Shown: in pieces, positions 32,092 to 44,400 of the stretch | Numbering within the stretch: position 1 is the first letter of the stretch | How the letters are laid out: each line of letters opens with the position of its first letter | Assembly: GCA_019671005.1 (NCBI GenBank) | Contig: CM033718.1 | Coordinates: 23,068,014-23,132,013, forward strand | Length of the DNA: 64,000 bases | Direction: 5' to 3' | Source of the DNA: Hibiscus mutabilis | Taxonomy: Eukaryota; Streptophyta; Magnoliopsida; Malvales; Malvaceae | Program-made: the position numbers and the translations under genes | Notes under the pieces: generated by a model | Databases searched by the model: none | The model's input: only the letters and a program-made list of their open reading frames with translations | What the model was told of the DNA's origin: nothing

Positions 32092-32684
32092 TCAAAAATG
32101 AGCATTCAAATGTCTCGGAGAGGGAGTAAGCTTCCGACTAAGGGCATCAGCTACGACAATGGCTCTACCAGGGTGGTAATTAATGACCAAGTCATAGTCC
32201 TTCAAAAGTTCCATCCATCGACGTTCGTAGAGATTCAACTCTTTCTGAGTCAAGAGATATTTTAGGCTTTTATGATCGGTGTACAAGTAACACTTCTCAC
32301 CGTAAAGATAATGCCTCCAAATGATTAAGGTGAACACAACAGCAGCTAGATCCATATCATATGTTGGGCAGTTTAGCTCGTAGAATTTGAGCTGATGTGA
32401 GGCATAAGCTATGACTTCTCCCTCTTGTATCAGTACACAACCTAATACCAAGTGGGATGCATCACTATACATAGTGAATTCCTTACCCGACTCAGGATGC
32501 ACAAAAATAGGGGCATGAGTAAGGACTTGTTTAAGTTGATCAAAACTACTTTGTTGTTCCACTGTCCACACAAAGGGAGTTTCGTCAAGGGTGCAACAAT
32601 TATTGAAAACCCTTTAACAAATCTACGGTAGTAGCCTACAAGGCCCAGAAAACTATGAACTTCTCCAACATTCTTTGGAGGGAT
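32092..32684 (-). pseudogene. pol: Element C RNase H, mostly open
   Basis: 32092-32571 is open for 159 codons: QQSSFDQLKQVLTHAPIFVHPESGKEFTMYSDASHLVLGCVL, GEVIAYASHQLKF, YDMDLAAVVFTLIIWRHYLYGEKCYLYTDHKSLKYL, ELLKDYDLVINYHPGRAIVVADALSR. The Asp sites (YSDAS, YTDHK, VADAL) and the Glu region (DMDLAA, normally HDLELAA) are visible, with Glu changed to Asp. 32572-32684 bridges to RT with stops. It degrades the RNA of the RNA-DNA hybrid. Confidence 0.9.
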
Positions 32685-33326
32685 CTAATCAATAACTGCT
32701 TGAATCTTCTTTGGATCAACTTGAATTCCTACAGAAGAAATCACGTGTCCTAGAAAGAATACTTCAGATAGCCAGAACTCATATTTACTGAACTTAGCGT
32801 ACAACCGCTTCTCCCAGAGAGTCTGAAGTACAATCCAGACAAGTTCTTCATGAGTGGTAGTGTCTTTAGAATAGATCAAGATGTCATATATAAACACAAC
32901 CAAGAATTTATCTAGATAGGACCAGAACACACGATTCATCAGGTCCATAAAGGCTGTAGGTGCATTGGTAAGCCTGAAAGGCATTACCAGAAACTCATAA
33001 TGGCAGTATCTAGTTCAGAAGGCAATCTTCGGGACGTCAACCTACTTCACTAACATTTGATACTACCCAGATCGTAAGTCTATCTTGGAGAATACAGAAG
33101 CACCCTTCAACTGATCAAAGAGATCATCGATCCTCGGTAACAGATACTTATTCTTGATCGTTACTTTATTTAACTGGCAATAGCCAATGCACAGATGCAT
33201 CAACCCATCCTTTTTGTTAACAAACAAAACCGGTGCTCCCCAGGGTAAAGAACTCACTTGGATAAACCCTTTGTCCAAAAGATCTTGGATTTGGACCTTT
33301 AACTCCTTTAATTTTGCCAGAGCCAT
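32685..33326 (-). pseudogene. pol: Element C reverse transcriptase
   Basis: Two open pieces. 33063-33326: LKELKVQIQDLLDKGFIQVSSLPWGAPVLFVNKKDGLMHLCIGYCQLN and GASVFSKIDLRSG. 32685-32984: MPFRLTNAPTAFMDLMNRVFWSYLDKFLVVFIYDILIYSKD and YAKFSKYEFWLSEVFFLGHVIS. The active site FIDDI reads FIYDI, so the first catalytic Asp is Tyr. Between them 32985-33062 carries stops. The enzyme should be dead. Confidence 0.9.
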
Positions 33327-33592
33327 CCTATACGGAACAATGGAGATCGATTTAGTCCCTGGTTGTACTTTGATTCTGAATTCTACTTCTTGAGTAGGAG
33401 AGAGAGTCCTGAAAGCTCATCAGGAAACACATCAGGGAATTCCTTCACCACCAGTACATCTTCAAGATTTGTATCTTCTTTGGACTACATAGCACACATG
33501 ATAGCTTTATTAGGCTCAGGTTTGGTTTTTATCAAAGTTATACTTTCCTTGCCGAGTCCACGGAGGTATAGCTTCTTCTTCGAGCAATCTAC

Positions 33593-33892
33593 CTAGGCTT
33601 GATGTTCAACTAACCAATCCAGGCCTAGGATAAGATCGAACTCATGGAAAGGCAAGGCCATCAAATTAGCCGAAAATGGGATCCCTTGGATCCTCAGAGG
33701 ACAAGCTTTGCAAATCAACCATATGACCACACTATCTCCAAATGGGTTAGAGACAACTATGTTATAAGTGACTGGTTCAGGTTCTAGGGTATACTTCTCA
33801 ATCAATGGTTCACTAATAAAGGAATGCGTAGAGCCTGGATCTACCAAAGCATAGACAATGTCAGAACATAATTCCACCATACCTACTATCAC
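33593..33892 (-). CDS. pro: Element C aspartic protease
   Basis: Open for 99 codons. The active site region is YALVDPGSTHSFIS. D-P-G replaces the more common D-S/T-G, but DPG is frequent in plant chromovirus proteases. The later strands read FSANLMALPFHEFDLILGLDWLVEHQA, the usual ILGMDWL motif. It cleaves the polyprotein. The frame ends just before the RT linker, which is damaged (33327-33592). Confidence 0.9.
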   Translation of the reverse strand: MIVGMVELCSDIVYALVDPGSTHSFISEPLIEKYTLEPEPVTYNIVVSNPFGDSVVIWLICKACPLRIQGIPFSANLMALPFHEFDLILGLDWLVEHQA

Positions 33893-33919
33893 ATCGGGAT
33901 CATCCTCTTATTCTCGACC

Positions 33920-35170
33920 TCAAATGTGGTACATCTGGGCTGAGGCCTGAGGGTCACACCCCACTGAAGGAGAGTTCATGTTGCGAGGTCTTCCCGCTGA
34001 ACCAGACTGCACTTGCTTCCCTCCTTTTGCTTTAGCAGCATTGCTCTGAGAAGCCACAGAGGTAGGAGCATTCAGGTTCTGCGAATATTGCCTGATAAAG
34101 TAACCCGCTTCACCATAAAGATAGCAAGATTCGGTGTATCTGCGATATGGCCCGGGAAGTCTTTTCTGATAGAAGTTACACAAAGGAATTTTATAACCTC
34201 TCCTTGAACCACCAGTGCTATCAACCGAAGCTGTATGAGCAACAGATATTCTTAGAGATAGGAATTGTGGCACGTATCTTGTCCTTGATAGTTGTTGAAA
34301 GGTGGAAGACTTTTGGCCCTACTGTCTACCCTTCTTCTGAGGCATGAGAGGCTTAGAATCATCTCGAAATCTCTTATCAGATCTAGCTTGGTTCCCCTTC
34401 CTTCATTCATAAGCCTTCTGGGAGGCTTTAGTAGCAATTACTCGATTGACCAAAGTTTGGAAGTCCTCCAACTCCAAGGCGGTGAAGAGAGGGCGCAATT
34501 TGTCACAAAGGCCATCGATGAACATTCTACATTTTTCCCTTTTAGTACATATGATCTTCGTACCATACCTCGAATACTTGCAGAAATCATGTATGTATTG
34601 CTCCACGAGCCTTCCTCCTTGTCTTAGATGGAGGAACTTCTTACGTCTTTCAGGCGATGTAGTGCTCACTAACATATTTCTTGCATAACTCCTGAAGGAA
34701 GAAGTCCCACGTAACTCTATGCTCAAGTACTGTGAGTGTCATCGTGTCCCACTAGCTCTAAGCCTCTTCAAAAATTAAAGACAAAGCACACTTCAGCTTG
34801 TGTTCGTCAAGGCACTTTATTTGCTTATTTAGGATTTTGAGAGTGTTTTCCAGTCAGTACTCTGCTACTTCAGATTTGTCTTGTTCTTATCCGGTGAAGG
34901 AGTAAACCGAATATTGACGGAGCTTGTCAATAAGGGCTCTCGAGACAAGTGAAGATGTTACCACAAGCTAAGGTGGTTGCTCTTGCCTAAGAGACGCAAC
35001 CACCTGTTTAATCATCTCAACCATGGACGTCAAATACTCCTACTGAGCGGGAGGCATTAGAGGAGGATTGGGGGGTCATTCTGTCCCACCTATTCTGGTC
35101 AGACCTCTGCTCCTAGGTTGTCCCCTTATGTCGAGGAAGAGCCGAGGTGTGGCTCCATTGTGATACGTCT
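33920..35170 (-). pseudogene. gag: Element C gag, degenerate
   Basis: 34403-34726 is open with MSIELRGTSSFRSYARNMLV, QYIHDFCKYSRYGTKIICTKREKCRMFIDGL, a gag capsid C-terminal part. 33920-34273 holds a decayed zinc knuckle (SCYLYGEAGYFIRQYSQ, where Cys and His of C-x2-C-x4-H-x4-C are mostly lost). The region 34727-35170 is the front part of gag with many stops. No complete reading frame spans the domain. Confidence 0.8.
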
Positions 35171-35324
35171 ATCGTTAGGTGTAGACATTCTTAAATCTAA
35201 TCGAACAAAAAAAAGTTGAATCGTGTTAGTTGCAAGTCACAGATAACATATATAAATAAAATCCTAGGTGGCATATGCACATGCAGACTCATGATAAGCC
35301 TCGGTTTAATCCTAGAATCAACTA

Positions 35325-35347
35325 AACTCTAGTTTTAATACCACAAA
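35325..35347 (-). other. Element C primer binding site, mutated
   Basis: The minus strand reads TGGTATTAAAACTAGAG next to the 5' LTR. It resembles the initiator Met site TGGTATCAGAGC with several changes. Confidence 0.6.
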
Positions 35348-38079
35348 TGCAACACCCCTTTCCTGACCTGATAGGAAACCGAGTCAAAAAGTGTTACCAT
35401 AAAACATATTCAGGGATCAGAAGCTTAACCGAAGTTCAGAATCTTATTTGAAATATCTTATTAATCTTTTTAAGACTTGCCAAACTAACTTATTAATATC
35501 TTACTCAAATTGAGGTCAATTTTAAACTTTTTCAAACTTTAGGACTTAACTATAAATTTTACAAATTGAGGGTCCTTAACTGAATTTCATATTATCAATC
35601 TGAAGTTTAACTTTCTAATTATTAGAGTGTGAAATTCCATTACAAATCGAGGTCGTTTACCCATCCAATTAGACCCAACAATATTTAGTGACCATCTTGT
35701 AAATTATTCAAAGCTGTGTCCAAAGCCTTTTAATAGAATTAACCGTCTCCGTATCGATACATCTTGGGTCCGCATCGATACGGATATGTACAGATTCAAT
35801 TTAGACTTTGAGTGATTAAGGCCCTGTATCAATACCACTGACACCGTATCGATACAGGTTGACCCAAGTTGGCCTTTCTTAACAGACCCTATTTCGATAC
35901 AGCTAAGCTTGTATCAATACAGGTTGACCGGTGTTGACCCGCATCAATACATTCTAAGGTCGTATCGAATTTATTTTCCAGACCTCACTGCCAAGATCTA
36001 TATCGATACACCCCTTAATGTATGGATATGCCATGTTTTACCAAGTCCAAATGTGATGAAATTTTACCAGCAAGTTATTAATCCATGATTCTAATAGCAT
36101 ACAAAATTTTAGAGCAATTTGAATTCATTTACCTCATTTTCACCTTTTAGTACCTTTAAGCCAAAAGTAACTAGTTTTACTATTTCACAAACATACCAAA
36201 ATGCACATCTACCCCTTAGACACACTTAGGCCATTTCACACACATCAAAATTGACAATTATAACATGTCTAAGCCTTATGCCACTTTACTAGGAGTTCAA
36301 GACAAAATGTAAGCATACATAGGGTTGATGAGAGTGACTTGCAACTTGAACCACGATTGATGCTCGAAATTCTTCAAGATCCTGAAATACATGAGACACA
36401 CGAATGTTAAGCTTACATACCCTAGTGAAGTAGTTATAACAAATGCATAATAAGATCCCTAATAGCATGAATGTCATGTAAGCATACTTGTATGACAATA
36501 TACATCATGAATCATATGTGTATCTTACTCAAAGACAAGTATCATGTTTTCATTTATCAAATGTAAAGCAAAAATACATATCATATCTTTGGACATAACA
36601 ACCAATGGATACACGGATTCCCTTGTACGCCTCGCATATCAAAAACAGGCCTTAGCCTTGAGCCGTAGCTCTAGAGTCCCTTACACAATCCAACATTTTC
36701 TTCCCACATATAGGCCGTGGCCCGGACCGTAATCCAATCCCTTACATGATGAGCTCTAATAACTCTATGGCATGCCAATTGTATCCAAAGTCCACAAGTG
36801 TCCAAGGTTACATGTTTCATCATAAAACTTACCTTTGTGCCCTTAGGCCATATCACATCACGTATTAAGCCTTTGCTTCAAATATCATAACATAGCATGT
36901 TCATATCAAATTCTACTCATAACATACTTCAAATGTCACATATAAGCTTAAATATGTATGAAAGAAATATAGTGGTCTTACCATATTTACCCCTCGAATC
37001 AACACATGTTTGCTCTACTTGAGCCCTTAAACAAGATGCAACTTTAAGCACAAAAAAATGCAACTGGGATGGCACCTAGCCAATCCCATGATACAATTAC
37101 ACTCACCTAGCAATAGGAGGCTTCAAGGTTTTCAGATTACAATCCCCTTGCCCTCAGAAGAGTTTGGAATAGTCAATGGTGAAGATGACTTGTCTCCCAC
37201 CACTTGAGCTAGTGCAAAATTTGAGGATTACATTAGAATCAAAACTAATGATTCAAAAACATTTTTCAAGCTTACCAAAGCTTGTAGACAACATCAACGT
37301 AAGGAAATTAACCTACTAACACATGGGCTTAGCTTGAACATTCAAGACTTAAAATCTTGAAATTAAACTCTATGGATTGAAGGAATTATCAGATTGATAT
37401 AGGGGTCTTACTCACCAAGCTAAAAACTTTCAAATGGTGTATCGAAATAAAACAAAGTTCAAAGATTGGATTGAGGCGCTTGCTTGAGCTTAAGCTTAAG
37501 CTTGAAGATGACAATAGAGGTGCTTGCATAGCCTCGTTGGAAGAAGGATGAAAAAATGAAGGTTTTGTCTCGGTTAACACTAACAATGCTTTCACTTTCC
37601 TTTTTTTCTCTATTTGTTAGACTTAACCAAGAGATTTTACTATTACATCATGGTTGCCTCCCAAGCAACCAATCACATGGTTTCCTAGCTTGGGAGGAAA
37701 CCTTTTAATATTCATTTAAGCTTTCCTTTCCATCCTTAATAATGTTATCATCCTTTCCTAATGAGATGAACAATTTTACGTGAATTAAAGGCAATCAAGG
37801 AGATGATTCACACCACTATTTAGTATAATTACAAGAGTGGTTCTTTAACTTTTTAGAGTTTGCACTTTTGTCCCCAAACTTTGAATTTTCATAATTTAGT
37901 CATTAGAAAGACTTTCACTCCTTACAAAAGGTCCCACAGCTTTAATTAAGCTCAATTAACTCCCATTACTCCAAAATTGGATATAAAAATTGAGTAATTA
38001 CATCATTCGGGTATAACTAGTATAAAATTTCTGATTTTCGGAACCTAATTCTGACTAGACCGATTTTCAGGGTGTGACA
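35348..38079 (-). repeat. Element C right (5') LTR
   Basis: Starts tgcaacacccctttcc and ends gggtgtgaca on the plus strand. Compared with the left LTR it lacks roughly 110 bases around 36020-36050, between short ccaaat/tcaaat blocks, and has an extra segment near 37272-37322. About ten cgatac-like sites remain at 35752-36010, several changed to caatac. Confidence 0.95.
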
Positions 38080-38812
38080 TGTTCACACTTACGGATGAAT
38101 GTTTGGAGGCCGAAAGGGTGATGGTGTAAGCAAGGTAGCTTATATAAGTAGCTTTAGTGATATGGTTCTTTAGAGTTCTGAAAGTTTTTAGGAGGTGTTA
38201 AAGGTTGGTTCTTGGAAGTTGAATTGTGCTAGTTTTGAAGCAACCAAGGTTGGTGTTAGAAGTACGTGGGTTTGATAGATCCGATTGATTAGCATTGAGG
38301 TTTTTTGTGGAATCTTCTAAGATTGTTGCATCTCTAGCGAAGTTGTGGCTTATGCATCTAGACAGTTGGAGGTGCACGAGCGCAATTATCCTGTGCATGA
38401 TTTTGAGCTTGTCACAATTGAGTTTGCTTTAAATATTATGAGGCATTATCTCTATGGTGAGAGGTGTGTTAGGTACACGGATTATAAGGGTTTGGAATAT
38501 TTGATGACTTAAAAGGGTTTGAATTTTAGGCAATGTAGTTGGTTGGAGTTGCTTAAGGATTTTGATTTGACGATTGAGTATCGTTCGGGTAAGGCTAATG
38601 TTGTAGCCGATGCTTTGAGTAGAAAAGTTGCGGTGGAATTGAGGGTGATGTTTGCACGGTTAAGTGTAACGTGGGATGGAGGCTTGTTGGCAGAATTGCA
38701 AGTAAAGCCATCATTGTTGCAATTGATTAAGAAAAAGCAACCTTGCGATGATGCATTGGTACCGCATGTTAAAGATATCATGGATCGAAATCCGACTGGT
38801 TTTCATTTTTAA
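38080..38812 (+). pseudogene. pol: Element B RNase H, end part
   Basis: Resumes pol of B after element C. With stops, 38337-38515 reads VVAYASRQLEVHERNYPVHDFELVTIEFAL and RHYLYGERC. 38519-38812 is open with ELLKDFDLTIEYRSGKANVVADALSRKVAVEL, the end of RNase H, and the linker to integrase. The first 250 bases after C do not match pol clearly. They may be the remains of the lost RT end. Confidence 0.85.
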
Positions 38813-40167
38813 TGATGATGGGGTGTTGTGTTTTAAAAATTGGATAGTGGTGCCTAATGTTGATGAGTTGAGGTGTACCATTTTGACCGATGCACATTCT
38901 AGTCCTTCTGCTATGCATCCCGATAGTATTAAGAGGTAACAAGGGTTCAAGGAAGAGTACTACTGGGTTGGTTTAAAGAAGGATGTTGTTGGATGCATGG
39001 TATGTTAGCGTGTCAAGGTTGAGCATCAGTTCCTTCTGGGTTGTTGCAACTGTTGAGGATACCAGAATAGAAGTGGAAGAGAATCACCATAGATTTTGTG
39101 TTTGGGTTGCCGTTAACGCCTACTAGAAAGGATTTCATTTGGGTGATTGTTGATCAGTTTACGAAGTAAGCACATTTTGTGTCTGTGCATACCACGTGTA
39201 CTTTGGCTGAGTTGGTGAAGTTGTAAGTTGTCGAGATTGTGCCTTTGCACTCGGTGCCTAAGTTCATAGTTTCTAATAGAGATCCACAGGTTACGGTAAG
39301 GTTTTGGGAGTGTTTACATCAGCCTTTGAGTACACGGTTGAATTTCAATACCTCGTATCATCCTTAGACAGATGTTCAATCTGAACATGTGATCTAGGTC
39401 TTGGAGGATATGTTGAGGTGTTGTATCATTGAGTTTCAAGAAAATTAGGAGAGGATATAGCCTTTGGTGGAGTTTGCCTATAACAATAGTTATCAGGCTA
39501 GTTTACAAAATGGCACCGTATGAGGCCTTGTATGGTAGGAAGTGTTGTGGGATGTTGTGTTCGGCTGAGGTTGGCGAAAAGCATGTTTCTGTGCCGGATG
39601 TGTTGAAAGACATGAATGAGAAAGTAAAGCTTGTTTGTGATCACTTCGAAGCAGATTTGGATCGCCAGAAATCCTATGCAGGTTTGAAGCATAGAGAGAT
39701 TGAGTAGGTTGTTAGGGATCGTGTGTTCTTGAAGGTGTCACCTTGGAAGAAGGTGATACGGTTTGGACGTAAGGGAAAGCTTAGTCTGAGGTTCATTGGA
39801 CCGTATGAGGTTGTGGAGCGTGTAGGCCTCGTGGCTTATCTTTTTAGTTGTCTCCTGAGTTGGAGAAGATTCATGATGTGTTTCATTTGTCGATGTTGGA
39901 AGGTATCGATCGGATCCATCGTATGTTATGTCAATGGAGGATTTTGAGTTGCGACCAGATTTGTCTTGATTAAGAACCTATTGAGATCCTTGATTCTAGT
40001 AGTAAGGTTCTACGTGGCAAGATGATCGAACTTGTATAGGTGATGTGACGATACCGTGGAGTTGAGGAGGCCACGTGAGAAAGTAAAGCAGACATGATGA
40101 AACAGTTTCCGCATTTGATTCCTTCGGGTAAAATTTCAAGGACAAAATTTCCTAATTGGGGGAGAGT
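38813..40167 (+). pseudogene. pol: Element B integrase and chromodomain-like tail, degenerate
   Basis: Pieces in order: NWIVVPNVDELRCTILTDAHSSPSAMHPDSIKR (38830-38937, the H2C2 start), stop-rich core to 39428, ITIVIRLVYKMAPYEALYGRKCCGML (39476-39550), VCDHFEADLDRQKSYAGLKHREIE (39630-39704), FLKVSPWKKVIRFGRKGKLSLRFIGPYEVVERVG (39723-39830), and the tail VMWRYRGVEEAT near 40040-40080. The end KFPNWGRV lies directly before the 3' LTR. The catalytic core is too decayed to score its residues. Confidence 0.85.
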
Positions 40168-41479
40168 TGTAAAGCCCCGGTTTTGGGCCTAGGGGTTTCT
40201 ATTGTGATTAGACGGCACGATGGATCAGGATTAGAGATTCGAGTCAGATTCAGGATTTAAATCGGATTAAATATTTTTGAATGAGAAAATATTTGGGAAA
40301 ATATCTAAAAATCATTATTTAATATATATATATATATATTTGGTAAAGTCAATTTTGAAAAATGAAATTTGGAAATATGATATTTTAGCTAGTGACCAAA
40401 ATGTAAATAGTGTAAAACTATTTTTAGTGACTGTTTTGTAAAAGGGTTAAAACTTAATATCTTTAAGGAGATATTTTCCCAAAGTATAATATCATATTTT
40501 TCTCCTTAATTAGCTATTTTAAAAAGTTTAGGGAAAATATAAATAGATTTGGGGAATTAATTTTATAATTAATTCCTAAGCAAACCTTACATAACTACCT
40601 TTTATCTAAAAGATTTTCTCTCAAATTCTCTTTGGCCAAATACTCTTCTCTTCCTCAAAATCTTTAGGAAACCTCTTGATTTCATCAATCTTTTGGTTTC
40701 AAATGAGTTCTTAATTGATTTCTATCAAAACCTTATTGTTTTAATCTTGTTTTCTCATGTAATCAATCCAATTAAGGGGAAAGTCAACATTAGAGGTAAG
40801 CTTCGTCCTTATCCTCTAATGTATGATTCTTTATTGAGATTCCCAAGTTATTGATCCTTTATAAATGTTTTCTACTGAGTTTTAATGATTTAATTATGGA
40901 ATTTGGTTGAATCAAGGTTAATTGATGAGATTTGGTGATTTTCAAATTGAATCTGTTTTGCTGAGTTCTTGATTGATTTTAATCATGATTTTTGATGTTA
41001 TATAATTTTAATGGATTGATTTTAACATTGGAATTCCAAAGCTATGTGAATATCTAATTTTCTAGGTTGCTAGTTGGGTGTTTTTGAGGTGTTGTGTTTG
41101 TTTAATGAATTATGGAGATATACGGATGATGTTAGGTTGTTGTTGAATTTTAATTTAAGGTATTTAATGGTTTAAATCATTAGATTTTGGCTAAGTTAAG
41201 TTTGCAAGATGTTTGATTTGATTTCGGTAATTTTGGAAAGGTTTCGGCTAGAGTTTTTAGAGGATTGCTGTAGATTGATGTTGTTGGGTTTGTGAATGCA
41301 TTTTGATGCAAGGGGAGGTTGATCCTTAAGCTTGAAGTATTGCTTCGGAAGCTTTGGAGGAGTAATTTGCATCGATGAGTGAGGCTTTGCATTGTCGGTG
41401 AGTGAGAACGTGGATTTTAGCTTTGAAATGGTTTAAAAGTTGTTTTGGGAGTTTAAACTTATGCTTGAAACGCTAGTTT
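40168..41479 (+). repeat. Element B 3' LTR, part 1
   Basis: Starts tgtaaagccccggtt after the purine run attgggggagag. Matches the 5' LTR and is split by solo LTR D at a five-base target site agttt. Confidence 0.95.
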
Positions 41480-44400
41480 TGTAACATCCTCAACCCGGCT
41501 TAGAAAAAAACCGGAATTAAAGATGTTACTTAAAATAAAAACTAATGGACACTACTAACACTTTGAACCTTTTCTTGCTGAAGAAGCAAGCTACCAAAAA
41601 ATTTTTATACCTTTTCAAAAACACAACGCAGCAAGTTATTAAAAAAACCTCTTTTTGTTATTCTCTACTCACTTTATTTACTGGTTGACTCGTAAACGTC
41701 ACCAAAACATCCATAAATAATCACATTATTTTTTACCAAACTTATGAATGATTTTAAATCATAGCTACGACTATGATTACTTAAGACATTGATTTATATA
41801 GTTTTCAATTTACAAAACACAGGAGATCAATTCAAATGTCTTATACACGACTCCCCCATAGTTTCTATTACACACATTATTAAAACTATCATAGAGTTTG
41901 CATCTTTCTCTATTTTGTTTCTCTTAGGCAACTTATAACATTAACTTGTATATTCGGTTCTTAGTATTTAACTTTCAATAATTCGAAATCCACACCCAAT
42001 CATGATTTATGGAAATTTTTCTTGAAGCATTCGAAAACCTTAAAAGTGTTACCGCCTAGGGTTATGCCCACATGTACATATATTCATTAATTTTCACATA
42101 TTTTTCATACATGGAATCCAATCCAACCAAACATCATAATATATACTAATCAAACCGCTCAATTACAATTGTTTTAAAACATCTTGTAATATTTCAGGAC
42201 ATTATATTCAATTTGAGGTAATTAACCAAAAATCTCATTTAGACCAACTACTCATTACTTAATAGTCAAGGTACCCCATTTCATAATATACAACAATTTT
42301 AACATGATACTCAAAAATATTGGCATCTGATTTAGGATTAAAGCAACTTTTAATTCATTTACAAACCTAGTTGTCCTTGATACATAATTTATAGTAAATT
42401 CAAAGAAAGCATATTTTATCAAATCAATAGCTATTTTTAATATATGAACACCATAGCAATCCTTAAGGACCAATTACTTCTCATGTATCATACATTCAAT
42501 AGAACCAATATTAACCTAGGACCTTTTATCGATCATTCATACATAATATTACGACAAGCTGCTATTCAATTAACCTGCCATCGGGACATAGTGGTAAAAG
42601 AAAATCATTCGAACTCTCTAAATCATAATTTACTCTACAATTCGATTTCGATATCATTCTTAAATCGACACATTTCTTTAGCCTAACAATTCATATCCAA
42701 ATCCATTAATATCATATGACCATAGCCGTTATTTCATCAATCATAAATAATCAAACAATCGACCACCTTAGTTTAGCATGATACTACAACCGACTTACAT
42801 TTCACTACAAATAACAATCGATTAACCAAGATTAGCAAATATTTTACTTTACTTAACAAGCAATAAACCATGATTAACATGCATATCTCCAACAGATCCT
42901 ATGCTTATAAATTCATACACATGGTTTGGAATTTAAGTTATACAAGCCCTAAAAATGAAGATCATACGCATATACTAGACATAATGCCATCATTCTAGGA
43001 GTGTTACAACTAAGGGGAAAAATCCCACTTTAGTGAATCTTTAATAGAAAATACTTGCAACTCTGGATCTTATACAAGCTTTATTCCACCTGCAATGTAC
43101 GAGAATGAATGCATTAGGCTTATATAGCCTAAGTGAGGTAGTGATGTGAATGTAACATACATTAATAACATTCATGATCTTTAGATGGTAAGCAAGCATA
43201 TCAAATATGTAAATACACAAGAATTGTCAAATCTCTTTAGTTAGTATAAACATAATTTATTTGTCAGAACCTTATTATGACTTTTATGATCTTTCTTGTT
43301 TTATTTAATATTTTCTTTGGCAATTGAACTTTCAACAATAATATGCTCACCAAGAGCCAATTATAACATATGCTCACCAAGAGCTAACCATCATTTTATA
43401 GCACCTTTACATTTCTCTTAAAATTCTTATTTTGCTTCATTTAACGTTCGTGTCTTTATAAGGTTTGCCTTGGATCACATTTGGTCATGAATAACATTGG
43501 TCTGTGTTTGACCGTATAGGTCCAAGCGATACTTAGCTCAAAGCACATAGCAATGGCTAATATCGAAAACATATCAATCCTAGACTTCTCACTATCCAAC
43601 CAAACTATCGCCAATCTCTGTACTTCTCCCTCGTTACCTCCTACTATCGCCAATATACATATCACATATCAATGGGGCGTCCCCCGAGCCGTATCTTACT
43701 TCATCATTGTGAATTTGGGAAAGTATCTTATTGAACAAGTAATCTTGCTTGTTACTTATTTAATGTCTTTTAACTTGCATTGAGCCTTTAGCTCTTTTAA
43801 CTTATGAGTTTATAAATTGCAACATTAAGGACATATTTATCTTTAAACTTTATGGATTGGTTAGCTTTAACGCTTCAATGTCAATACACAATTGTCACAT
43901 AACAAGCATAGCATAGCAAGCATGAATACTTAGATAATGTATAATCAACAATATATCAAGGATGCCATGCTATGAATGAATGTCTTTCCCCAAATTGCTC
44001 TATTTGAGCCTTATGCACCATGTATGATTAATGCAATTCATCCATGAACATACATTAATTTAATCTCAATGAAATAATAAAATTGGGATAAAACTGTGCC
44101 ACCCGAGACTCAAGCAACTACACTCACCTGTTATTCCAGTGTTATAGAATACCTGAATCCACTATACACAATCTACTTCTCAATAACTTCCTTAGCCATC
44201 CATATTCAAAGTGTGTACCTCAAAATAATCAAGCCAATAGGACTATCTCATTTAGCAACAATTTAATATAACATTGGAACATTAAAGCAACATTCCACAT
44301 AGCCCTACTTTGGTTATCAAACAACATACCAATCATCCTCTATTTAAACTTACAAAACAGCATCAATTTAACCCCTCTAAAACCATATTTTTATAACATC

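Larger units (their letters stand above)
27749..38079 (-). mobile_element. Element C: complete gypsy chromovirus-type with both LTRs
   Basis: LTRs 27749-30518 and 35348-38079 are clearly the same sequence. The element is flanked by a perfect target duplication tgttc (27744-27748 and 38080-38084). The coding region 30519-35347 runs on the minus strand in the order gag, protease, RT, RNase H, integrase, chromodomain-like tail. The 10.3-kb element is structurally complete but has altered active sites in RT and integrase and many stops. It sits in pol of element B. Confidence 0.95.
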
